A stretch of 64,000 bases of DNA from Serripes groenlandicus (taxonomy: Eukaryota; Mollusca; Bivalvia; Cardiida; Cardiidae): positions 195,627,706-195,691,705 of the forward strand of contig JASEVX010000001.1 in assembly GCA_031761405.1 (NCBI GenBank), written 5' to 3'. The notes under the pieces were generated by a model. That model searched no databases. It worked only from the letters and a program-made list of their open reading frames with translations, and was not told where the DNA came from. The position numbers were made by a program, and so were the translations under genes. Shown one piece after another: positions 52,886 through 62,845 of the stretch; position 1 is the stretch's first letter, and every line of letters begins with the position of its first letter.

Positions 52886-53210
52886 TTCTCGGATTGAAAT
52901 AATTAGAACAATGTTGGTAGAGGGTCATACAAAGAACGTAACTATGTACAAAATAAATTTCATATCAAGCCTGTACTTTTGGACAAGAAGAATTTTAAAG
53001 TTTTTCCTTTCCCCTGGTATCGCAACCAGAGTTCTGCATATAATTCAATTCTTTGAACCACTTTGAAAGAGGAAGACCCAATGAACATTCCTGTAAAGTT
53101 TTATCAAAATTGGCCAAGGGGTTAAGGACGAGATGTCATTTGAAGCAAACTGTTGGCGGAAGACATACAACAGACAAAGCCCAGACACAATAACTCAGTG
53201 AGATAAAAAG
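52886..53210 (+). repeat. HINE family A-like core and tail
   Basis: TTTTCCTTTCCCCTGGTATC, AACATTCCTGTAAAGTTTTA, AGACATACAACAGACAAAGC and a decayed tail AACTCAGTGAGATAAAAAG. Confidence 0.5.
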
Positions 53211-53274
53211 ACTTGTTGGAACGTTTATCCTTCCATTAGGAAATGAATCATGTTTCCCCATTAGTTTTGAAGCA

Positions 53275-53395
53275 TCTGCAGCACAAAACTTTTGAAAACA
53301 TTCAACTTCATTCAATAATTGTTATTTCATTGAAAGAGATTTTTCATGTTTCTGTCTGCTGCAAATTTGTTGTATGTGGGAAAGGATTAAAGTTC
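53275..53395. mobile_element. family J MITE, shortened
   Basis: CTGCAGCACAAAACTTTTGA, CATTCAACTTCATTCAATAA and TGTATGTGGGAAAGGATTAA. Confidence 0.6.
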
Positions 53396-53431
53396 TGCTT
53401 ATGACTCTAAGATTACCTAAATCAAAGTTAA

Positions 53432-55394
53432 GGATGAACTGAGAAGTTGAAATTTAAAAAAAAAAAAAAAATGTTACATTGTTATTAAATCTTCTGATTT
53501 TGTTGACAATTAAAACCTTTTTAGTCATTATACCTTTTTATAATGCTTAAAAATTTAAAACAAAGTGGTTTAAATTTGTTTTAGACAAAGGGCCTAATTT
53601 TTTCGTGAGCCTTCCAATTTTTCGTGAGCCGCTGTCCAGTAGCCATGTTTGATTAAGAAATATAACTGGGTAAAAAGAACATATTAAAGTCCATATATAT
53701 CACTTTTAATCTAGAACTTGTATAGTATCATACTGTTTTGAAAAAAAGTAGAAAATATTGGAAAACTTTTATGACATTTAAAGATATGTTGGAAAAATAA
53801 ATAAATATTTATTCATATTTTAACATTGTTTAGCCATTCAGACAAAAAAATCTGAAAATTTTGCCCAATGACATATACTTTTCTTTTTAAATTTTGATAA
53901 ATGATAGTTATTGCAATAACCTGAAGAAGTTTCAGAAAATGTTGAATATTATAAGTATGTTTTTCCCTTATTTCAAAGTTTTAAATTTGTCTATTCTTAC
54001 ACCTGACAAATATGGGTTCTCATTAGGGAAAGAAAGTGTCTATTTTTTAGGTTTAATTACAACGTATCACATGAACTTCCAAAGATATGGATAAAATAAC
54101 TTCAGAATGAGATTTAAACCACAAGAAGACAAACAATTAGCAATATCATCTTTCAAATATTGCCAATTTGCGTGAAAACCTTTTTTTTTTCATGTGCTGA
54201 AATAGCAAAACAAGAGGGCCATGATGGCCCTATATCGCTCACCTGATTTAATAGAACTTCAATAGTTTTCAAAGTTTTTACTCTTTTTAGGCCAATACTT
54301 TTGGACAAGAAGATTTTTAAAGTTTTAACAATGCACATATAAGGAAAACAAGCTCCGGCCCCTGGCCGCCATGTTTTTCAACGGATTGGAAATATTTGTA
54401 CAATCTTGGTAAAGGGTGCCCCAAGGAACATTTGTGCAAAATAATTTTTAAATCGGGCCAGTTCTTTTGGACAAGAAGATTGTTAAAGTTTTAACAATGC
54501 ACATATAAGGAAAACTAGCTCCGCCCCCTGGCGGCCATGCTTTTCAACGGATCGGAAATATTTGAACAATCTTGGTAAAGGGTGCACCAAGGAACATTTG
54601 TGCAAAATTATTTTCAAATCGGCCCAGTACTTTTGGACAAGAAGATTTTACAAAGTTTTAACAATGCACATATAAGGAAAACAGGGTCCGCCCCCTGGCG
54701 GCCATGTTTTTCAACGGATTGGAAAAATTTGAACAATCTTGGTAAAGAGTGTCCCAAGGAACATTTGTGCAAAATAATTTTCAAATCGGGCCAGTACTTT
54801 TGGACAAGAAGATTTTTAAAGTTTTAACAATGCACATGTAAGGAAAATAAGCTCCGCCCCCTGGCGGCCATGTTTTTCAACGGATTGGAAATATTTGAAC
54901 AATCTTGGTAGAGGGTACCTCAAGGAACATTTGTGCAAAATAATTTTCAAATCGGGCCAGTACTTTTGGACAAGAAGATTTTTTAAGATTTGGCAATTTT
55001 TCCCTTTTCTGATGCCGCAGCAACCAAAGTTCTACTTGGAATTAATTTCTTTGAACAACTTTGAAAGAGGACTACCTAAGAACCATTCCTGTGAAGTTAT
55101 TTTGAAATCTGTTCATTGGTTTAGTAGGAGAAGTCATTTGTAGGAAATTGTTAACAGACGCCGACGACGACGGACGCCGGATGATCACAAAAGCTCACCT
55201 TGCACTTCGTGCTTAGGTGAGCTAAAAATGCATATCATAAGGCTTTCATAAATTGATCTAGCAAAAAATAAGCCCACTACCCTACCTTTTTTTTTTGTTT
55301 TTTTTTTATTTAACATACATCAAACTTTCAAAAAAACAATGTTACAACAAAAGTTAAATATTATGAAAAATCCACTTTTCAGTTCAGTACATCC
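53432..55394. mobile_element. candidate TTAA-bounded DNA element
   Basis: TTAA at 53428-53431 and 55395-55398 flank GGATGAACTGAGAAGTTGAA on the left and its approximate mirror TTTTCAGTTCAGTACATCC on the right. Similarity continues inward (ATGTTACATTGTT against CAATGTTACAACA). The interior is AT-rich with direct repeats of TTTTTCGTGAGCC (53600-53632), plus a HINE at 54209-55225. No transposase is seen. A TTAA target with imperfect inverted ends would fit piggyBac or Kolobok-type elements. Confidence 0.45.
54209..55225 (+). repeat. HINE family A, complete copy
   Basis: Head AACAAGAGGGCCATGATGGC + CCTATATCGCTCACCTGA; four core units of about 173 bp (TTTTAACAATGCACATATAA, CTGGCGGCCATG, AAGGAACATTTGTGCAAAAT); a GACGCCGACGACGACGGACG tract; tail CTCACCTTGCACTTCGTGCT + TAGGTGAGCTAA. 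Confidence 0.9.
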
Positions 55395-55398
55395 TTAA

Positions 55399-56070
55399 GC
55401 TTCTCATGTTGCTTGAAACAAGCTCTTGTCTGAGCAAAACTTAATACCGGAAAGTCCATAATTACTAGTTTGATAAATAACCCTTGGAATAGTGTAAAAA
55501 ATACGAAGATAAAATCTCAAGTACTTTAACCCATTCCCCATACAAAAAATCTGAGAAGCAGAATATTTTGTAAACATATAGGATAAACTTTTGAAAAGCC
55601 GTTTCATTGTAAAAGGTTGAATGATCTTGTTCTTCATTAATCCAATAAACTGAACACTGATTACACCTTATCTATAGAATCATGGTTATGTATAATGTAC
55701 TTCTCTCATAAAGCTGATTAAGCATCCATTTTCTTCAAAAAACAGTGTAAACTGAGAGAACATTGTTCAACTTAATTACAACTTAACTACCTTTAGTTTT
55801 AACCTTTTTTAACCCTACAAATGGAATATCCGAGGTTGTAAATTGTTATGCATAGTGGTTTAGGCCATCAGAATGACAACGAATGGTATAAGTTGAGTTC
55901 TACTTGTATTTAACAAAAGCACATGTTATGGCCAAAACTGTCGCGGCTTACAAAATACGTTCCTAAAATGTATACAAGGGAAATAACTCTAAATCATATA
56001 AATCAAAGTGCTGTTTGTACTCCCAGTACATATATTATTAATACGAATAATATTACATCTCCCTTCTTAA
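55399..56070. other. unique AT-rich region, possible LTR remnant
   Basis: Includes a J fragment at 55530-55590 (CCCATTCCCCATACAAAAAA). On minus, the purine tract AAGAAGGGAGA at about 56060 is followed by TGTAATATTATTCG, which resembles a polypurine tract next to an LTR start. No second copy was found. A short minus frame at about 55455-55375 (MDFPVLSFAQTRACF) overlaps the TTAA-element end and is not claimed as a gene. Confidence 0.3.
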
Positions 56071-57166
56071 AACAAGAGGACCATGATGGTCCTATATTGC
56101 TCACCTGATTTAATCAAACTTAAAACGTTTTCATTGTTCTTTGTCTATACATATATACGGAAAACAAGCAACACCCCCTGGTGGCCATGTTTATCATCCT
56201 ATCAAAATAATTTGAAGTCTTAGTAGAGGGGCACCCAAAGAACATTCATGGCAAATGGACAAGAATATTTTTAAAGTGTTTACCTTAACAAGTCTATGTA
56301 AAACAAGTGATCCCCAGGGTGGAGCCATGTTTGACACCAGGGCTATAATAATTTGACCAATCTTGGTAGAAGTCCACCAGATGAAGTTAGATTTCAAATA
56401 TTAAACTTTTAGACAAGACTTTTAAAGTTTTTCCCTATACCAGTATATGTAAAACAAGTGACACAGGTGATGCCATTTTTGACCCTAGGGCTATAATTTG
56501 AACTTTAAGACAAGATGATTTTTTAATTTTTTTCCCTCTATGAGTCTATGTAAAACAAGTGACCCCCAGGGACGGGTAATTTTGACCCAAGGGCTATAAT
56601 TTGAACAATCTTGGTAGAGGTCCACTAGATGATGCTACATACCCAATATCAAAGGCCTGGGCCCTCTACTTTTAGACAAGAAGATTTTTTAAGTTTTTCC
56701 CCTATACAAGTCTATGTGAAACAAGTGACCCCCAGGGGAGGGGTCATTTTTGACCCCATGGCTATAATTTGAACAATCTTGGTAGAGGTCCACTAGATGA
56801 TGATACATATCAAATATTTTAGACAAGAAGATTTTTTCCCTATATGAGTATATGTAAAATAAGTGACCCCTGGGATGGGGTCATTTTTTACCCAAGAAGG
56901 GCTATAATTTGAACAATCTTGGTAGAGGTCCACTAGACGATGCTACATACCAAATATCAAAGGCTGTGGCCCTCTAATTTCCGGATTTTTTTTTTTGTTA
57001 AATTGTTCTCTATATGATATGAGTCTATGTAAAACAATAGACCCCAGGGGAGGGGTCATTTTCTTTACCCCAGGGCTATAATTTGGAAAATCTTGGTAGA
57101 GGTCCACTAGACGATGCTACATACCAAATACTAAAGGCCTGGGCCCTCTACTCTTAGAACCTGTAT
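56071..57166 (+). repeat. HINE family A-like, divergent cores, tail missing
   Basis: Head AACAAGAGGACCATGATGGT + CCTATATTGCTCACCTGA. About six units of 150-180 bp share AGTCTATGTAAAACAAGTGA, CCCCAGG, GGGCTATAATTTGAACAATC and TTGGTAGAGGTCCACTAGA. It is cut by the family F element at 57167. Confidence 0.8.
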
Positions 57167-58589
57167 AACTAGAAATATCACTGAAGATGATAAATACCCC
57201 CAAAACAGCACCTTGACTCAAAATATGGTTTACGACCGACCAACAAAAGGGCCATAACTCTGTAAACAAGAAAAAGTAACAAAGGGCAATAACTCTGTAT
57301 TTAGATTAAATAGAGTTATGGTTTCTGTACACTGCACTTTCTCTCAATGTGTTGTATCATCCTATGAAGTTTTATTAAATTCCAACAATTAGTTTTAAAG
57401 TTATGCTCCGGACAAGACTCTACGAATATGAAAAAGTAACAAACGGCAATAACTCTGTCATTATGTAAAGTAGAGTTATGTTTCTTGTACACTGCACTTC
57501 CTCTGATTATGCTCTACCATTATATGTAGTTTTATTAGATTCCATCTATTAGTTATTAAGTAATTCTACGGACAAGAAAAAGTAACAAAGGGCAATAACT
57601 CTGTATTTAGATAAAATAGAGTTATGGTTCCTGTACACCGCACTTCCTCTCAATGTGTTGTATCATCCTATGAAGTTTAATTAAATTCCAACAATTTGTT
57701 TTAAAGTTATGCTCTGGACAAGACTCTACGAATAAGAAAAAGTAACAAAGGGCAATAACTCTGTAATTATGTAAATTAGAGTTATGGTTCTTGTACACTG
57801 CACTTCCTCTGATTATGCTCTACCATTGTATGCAGTTTTATTAGATTCCATCTTTTAGTTATTAAGTAATTCTCCGGACAAGAAAAAGTAACAAAGGGCA
57901 ATAACTCGGTATTTAGATTAAATAGAGTTATGGTTCCTGTACACTGCACTTCCTCTCAATGTGTGGTATCATCCTATGAAGTTTTAATAAATTCCAAGAA
58001 TCAGTTTTAAAGTTATGCTCTGGACAAGACTCTACGAATAAGAAAAAGTAACAAAGGGCAATAACTCTGTAATTATGTAAATTAGAGTTATGGTTCTTGT
58101 ACACTGCACTTCCTCTGATTATGCTCTACCATTGTACGCAGTTTTATTAGATTCCATCTGTTAGTTATTAAGTAATTCTCCGGACAAGGAAAAGTAACAA
58201 AGGGCAATAACTCTTTATTTAGATTAAATAGAGTTATGGTTCCTATACACTGCACTTCCTCTCAATGTGTTGTATCATCCTATGAAGTTTTATTAAATTC
58301 CAACAATTAGTTTTAAAGTTATGCTCCGGACAAGACTCTACGAATAAGAAAAAGTAACAAAGGGCAATAACTTTGTATTTAGATAAAATAGAGTTATGGT
58401 TCCTGTACACCGCACTTCCTCTCAATGTGTTGTATCATCCTATGAAGTTTCGTTCAAATCCTATGGTGCATTGTTAAGATATGGTCCGGACAAAATATGG
58501 CTTCCGACCGACCGACCGACATACCGACCCACCGACCGACACAGTGACTCCTATATACCCCCCCAAAACTTTGTTTTTTGGGGGTATAA
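57167..58589 (+). repeat. HINE family F, long copy with dimeric core array
   Basis: Head AACTAGAAATATCACTGAAG + ATGATAAATACCCCC. Eight units of about 150 bp follow, alternating between a type with CTCAATGTGTTGTATCATCC and a type with CTGATTATGCTCTACCATT in the order ABABABAA. Then a GACC/ACCG tract, and the tail TATACCCCCCCAAAACTTTG + TTTTTTGGGGGTATAA. Confidence 0.92.
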
Positions 58590-58830
58590 TAAAACCAATG
58601 CATCAGTTGTATTACTGAATTTCATGGGTAAATTACCTGTACTACCTGTATAATTTATCATGAGACCCATGCATCAGTCATATCACTGTGTGTCCTAGGT
58701 AAATTACCTGTACTACCTGATCGCCAAGAAAAGACTACAAAATTTATCTTTATTTCTCTCCCATTTCTACATGTTTACATATCAATATCTGAATTGAAAC
58801 TCAAATATAATATGTAATAATAAATAACCC
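58590..58830 (+). repeat. small direct repeats, SINE-like
   Basis: GGTAAATTACCTGTACTACC occurs at 58627 and 58699, each preceded by CATCAGT. It resembles part of the SINE base of the 60-bp array at 18165-18480. No gene. Confidence 0.5.
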
Positions 58831-59160
58831 TAATCCGTATACAACAAATCTCAAGCAGACAACTTTGAAAAACTTTGAAAGAATTGAAATATGTCAAAAC
58901 AGTGGCACAATAAGAAATCTTCAGCAGACAACTAAAATAGAAAGCATCTAGAAAATGTAATAATTGAATAGGTCAATATGAGCAAATTTCCCTTTTGCCA
59001 CAATTGTTTTAAAAGTCGTCTGCTGCAGAGGCGTCTGTACATGGCAAACGGTTTAACTTTATCTGTATCACATAAATGTGGTTTTCCCTTTTCCTTCCCA
59101 CAAACATTAAAACTGAAGCAGACGATTTGAAAAACATGCGTCGGCAAGGTGGAATGGGTT
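58831..59160. mobile_element. family J MITE copies
   Basis: One at about 58831-59056 (AACCCTAATCCGTATACAAC, CCCTTTTGCCACAATTG, AAGTCGTCTGCTGCAGAGGC). A short end piece at 59100-59160 (GAAGCAGACGATTTGAAAAA, AAGGTGGAATGGGTTATTA). Confidence 0.65.
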
Positions 59161-59409
59161 ATTAGCCCTGAAATATCCAGACCTTGTTGAACTTAGATGA
59201 CAGCAGATATAGACCCGTCTTGTGTTGAGTATGTGAAGGCTCAAAAGACATTTCTTAAGGAAGGGATTCTTTAACCTAGTAATATGATGAGCCATTTTTA
59301 CTTTTCGCACTCTTAGTTATTTTCCTCTGCAAATTTAAAATATAATTATTCTTCCAGTATTCCTGAAAATAGAATGCGGTCAATCAGTTTGGATCTCAGA
59401 TCAGGTCTC
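59161..59409. other. unique segment, weak minus-strand reading frame
   Basis: On minus, an ATG at 59251-59249 opens MSFEPSHTQHKTGLYLLSSK, with a donor-like AACAAG|GTCTGG at 59183. It is only 23 codons long before that site. The end phase does not fit the acceptor at 52454, so it cannot be placed in the gene downstream. Confidence 0.25.
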
Positions 59410-60006
59410 ATGTTAAGTGGGACAACTTTTAAAAACATTGTGACACAAGAAGAAATTGCTCATAATTTTTTTCCAATTTTTATAGTTCTATTTAAAGAGA
59501 ATTTCTTTGCCTTGATGTCTTCTGCTATAAATTTGCTGTATGTGTGAAAGGATTAACCCTTTTCCTCATATGACAATTCTGCAGCAGACGACTTTGAACA
59601 TATTTTGTCAACAAATAGAAAATCTCTTATTGGATAACCCATGACTAAAAGTGGAAAACATTGTGCCAAAAGAAGAAATGGCTTATTTTGTTATTTATTT
59701 ATATTCATTTATTGGGGTTTTACGTCACTTTCAACATGATTTCAGTTATAACACGGCGACAGTTCACTTATTCATGATCCCTGGGTAAACAAACCAGTAC
59801 TAGGCTAGAAAATGTGCCTTGCCCAAGGGCACTCCACCATGACCGTAGTGCCACGAGTGGGGATCGAAGCCAGTTTCGAAATCCCCGACACTAACCACTC
59901 GACCACAGCGGATTCCTTTTGAGCAATTTCTTCATTTGTCACTATGTTTTCAGAAAGCCGTCTGCTGCCGAGGCGTAAGAAAGCGTCTATATGAGGTAAA
60001 GGGTTA
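59410..60006. mobile_element. family J MITE copies, one split by a SINE
   Basis: A short copy at about 59410-59556 ends GTGTGAAAGGATTAA. The next starts TTAACCCTTTTCCTCATATG (59553), is interrupted at about 59688, resumes at 59918 with AGCAATTTCTTCATTTGTCA, and ends GTCTATATGAGGTAAAGGGT + TAA at 60005. Confidence 0.75.
59688..59917 (-). mobile_element. tRNA-derived SINE, complete, inside a MITE
   Basis: Read on minus the head is CCGCTGTGGTCGAGTGGTTA (A box), then GGCTTCGATCCCCAC (B box). The body follows (GTACTGGTTTGTTTACCCAG, GAACTGTCGCCGTGTTATAA, TTGAAAGTGACGTAAAACC), and the tail is CCCAATAAATGAATATAAAT. Short similar sequences (CTTATTTTG and TTCCTTTTG) flank it as a likely target duplication. 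Head boxes are intact, so RNA polymerase III transcription was possible at insertion. Confidence 0.85.
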
Positions 60007-60384
60007 AAAGTCCCAAGAGTCAGAGGCTTATAGTGAGTGGGCTGAAGGTTGAACCTATTCTTTCACACATATCGTTTTCTATGCAAAAATGTGAAAGTAT
60101 TTTATTGAATCAAAGTTGAAAACATTGTCGCAAAAGCAGAAATGAATCACTGTAAGCAGTTTCTCCTTTTGCCACAATGTTTCTAATAATATGTAAATAT
60201 TATCAAATATTTACATTAATTGTTGAGAAAAGCATTCTCTTGTAAATTGGAAAAAACGCAAAAAACTTACCTTTCACAGACCTTCCTTATATGAAACCTA
60301 TTAATCAAAAAGTTTTGAATGTCTTATTATTTTCCATATGACCTCTGGTTAAGGTAAATTTACTGGGCTTCACTGCTTTTCAAA

Positions 60385-60612
60385 AGGCATCTTGTACAAA
60401 GGTATCAAATGTCATCTGTAGGCCAAGGCTGGTAATTAAATCCACAATATTTCGCACCAAAACACTGTAGACCTTCCACAGATGCCCAATATCAAACAAG
60501 TTAACCGGTTTTTGAGTTATGAGGTAAAGTTAGTTTTGTGACAACGCAGACGATGCCAAGGGTATCACTATACCCCAACTTTATTTTCTTTGAAAAACAG
60601 ATGAGCTAAAAG
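60385..60612 (+). repeat. HINE-like family P, 3' end, copy 2
   Basis: GTTTTTGAGTTATGAGGTAA, GCAGACGATGCCAAGGGTAT and CAGATGAGCTAA. Absent from SD2 copy A, so either inserted here or deleted there. Confidence 0.55.
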
Positions 60613-61313
60613 AAGAGAAGAATTAGCAGCAACATGAATTTTGACACCAATTGACCCAGTTTCAGGATTGTCTAATATTTGATAGTGCTAAAAGTTCAAT
60701 TGAATTTTCATAAAGTTTGGATGAAAAAGGTGTGGTCTCTAGAAAGTTAACAAGGTTTTTCTAAGATATGACTTAGATTTTGACCCCCATGTATGCTAGT
60801 TTCAAACTTGACCAAGATCTGAAAGATATAAATCTCCTGACAGATTTTGTAAAATTTGAATGAAAATGTTTACTCCAGTGTTCTCAAGTTTTTGTATGTA
60901 AAATTTGACCTTGTTTTGACCACACATTACCCAAGTTTGAATATGACTGAGTATTGAATCAGATGAATGTTCCTTTGAACTTTCATGAAGATTGGATGCA
61001 AAATCTAGCCTCTAGTGGTCACAAGGTAACTCGGATATAAAATATAATATACAGAACATTATACAATATAAGTTCAAAGTTCGATGAAGATTGGATGGAT
61101 AATAGGGGCTTCAAAAGTGTTAACAAGCAAATTGTTGATGATGGTCGACGAACAAGGGACACAATTTTAAGTTCTCACCATGAGCACTTTGTGCCAAAAG
61201 TACGACTAGTGATCTAGTTATTTTGCAAGTAGTGGTAACAAGGCAATTCTTGAAGACAGACAAAAGATGATCACAGTTAATAACATTGAGTACTTTGTGC
61301 TCAGGTGATCTAA

Positions 61314-62796
61314 AACAAGAGGGCCATGATGGCCCTGGATCGCTCACCTTAATTATACAATGTACTGCAATGCAAAACACATCAAGACAATTATTCTGAA
61401 TGCAACCTCCACAGTGCTAATAATATTTTCCTTCATTTGGCCTAGTGATCTATATTTTTTTTACCTGATATGACCCATATTCCAACATGGACTAGATATC
61501 ATCAAGACAACATTCTGACGTTTCAACATGCTCAAAGTAAAAATGCAGCCTCCGGAGTTTGAACAATATTTTCCTTTATTGACCTAGTTTCTGATCCAAT
61601 ATGACCCATATTCAAACTTGACCTAGATATAATTCAGACAAACATTCTGACCAAATTTCAAGCTGCTGAAGCAAAAAATGTGGCATCCAAAGTGTTCACA
61701 AGATTTTCCTTCAATTTGATCTAGTGACCTAGTTTTTGACCCAGCATGACCCATATTCGAACTTGGCCTACATATCATCAAGAAAAACATTCTGATAAAG
61801 TTTCATCATGCTGAAATTAAAAATGCAGTATCCAGAGTGTTAACAAGATTACCCTTCAATTTGGCCTAGTGACCTAGTTTTTAACCCGGCATGACCCATA
61901 TTCAAACTTGGCCTAGATATCATTTAGACAAACATTCTGACAAAATTTCAAGCTGCTGAAGCAAAAAATGCGGCATTCAAAGTGTTAACAAGATTTTCCT
62001 TCAATTTGACATTATTAGTGACCTAGTTTTTGACCCGGCATGACCCATATTCGAACTTGGCCTAAATATCATTCAGCTCAACATTCTGAACAAATTTCAA
62101 GCCGCTGAAGCAAAACATGTGGCTTCTACAGAGTTAACAATATTTTCCCTTAATTTGGCCTTGTGACTTAGTTTCTGATCCAATATGACCCATATTTAAA
62201 CTTGACCTAGATATCTTTAAGACAAACATTCTGACCAAATTTCAAGTTGCTGAAGCAAAAAATGCGGCATCCAAAGTGTTAACAAGATTTTCCTTCAATT
62301 TGACCTAGTGACCTAGTTTTGGACCCGGCATAACCCATATTCGAACTTGACCTAAGTATTTCTAAGACAAACATTCTGACAAAATTTCAAACTGCTTAAG
62401 CAAAAATTGCAGCCTCTGGAGTGTTAACAAGATTTTCCTTCAATTTGACCTAGTGACCTACTTTTTGACCCGACGTGACCCATGTTCGAACTTGACCTAC
62501 ATATCATTAAGACAAACATTCTGATAAAGTTTCAACATGCTCAAGTTGAAAATGTGGCCTCCCGAGTGTTAACAAGATTTCCCTTCAATTCGACCTAGTG
62601 ACCTAGTTTTTGACCTCATATGGCCCAGTTTCGAACTTGTCCAAGATTTTATGGAGATGAACGTTCTGATAAACTTTCATGAAGATTGGATGCAAAATGT
62701 AGCCTGTAGAGTGTTAACAAGCTCAAATGTTGACAACGCACGACGGATGGACGCCAGACAAAATGTGATCCCAATAGCTCACCTCAGGTGAGCTAA
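61314..62796 (+). repeat. HINE family A', complete copy with empty site in SD2 copy A
   Basis: Head AACAAGAGGGCCATGATGGC + CCTGGATCGCTCACCTTAA. Nine core units of about 155 bp follow (CCTAGTGACCTAGTTTTTGA, AACATTCTGACCAAATTTCA), then GACAACGCACGACGGATGGA and a shortened tail CTCACCTCAGGTGAGCTAA. It inserted within the run GTGATCTAAAA|ACGTAAAAAG; copy A reads GTGAGGTAAAAAATCATAG at the same place. Confidence 0.9.
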
Positions 62797-62845
62797 AAAC
62801 GTAAAAAGTTGGAAGCATCGATTAATAGAGTTGAAATTATTGAGA

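Larger units (their letters stand above)
60007..62845 (+). repeat. segmental duplication SD2, copy B
   Basis: Matches 26860-27990 (TTGAACCTATTCTTTCACAC, TGGAAAAAAC, TTAATCAAAAAGTTTTGAAT, GTTGGAAGCATCGATTNATA). Relative to copy A it carries an extra segment at about 60385-60625 (HINE family P end) and a family A' HINE at 61314-62796. Confidence 0.8.

Noticed and set aside
59180..59252. Possible 5' exon of the minus-strand gene (MSFEPSHTQ...)
   Set aside because: Ends in phase 0 while the acceptor at 52454 needs one leading base; the only donor in the right phase is non-consensus.
59850..59917. Possible tRNA gene (A and B boxes on minus)
   Set aside because: It is the head of a complete SINE with a body and a CCCAATAAAT tail, not a free tRNA. 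The same applies at 21670-21740.
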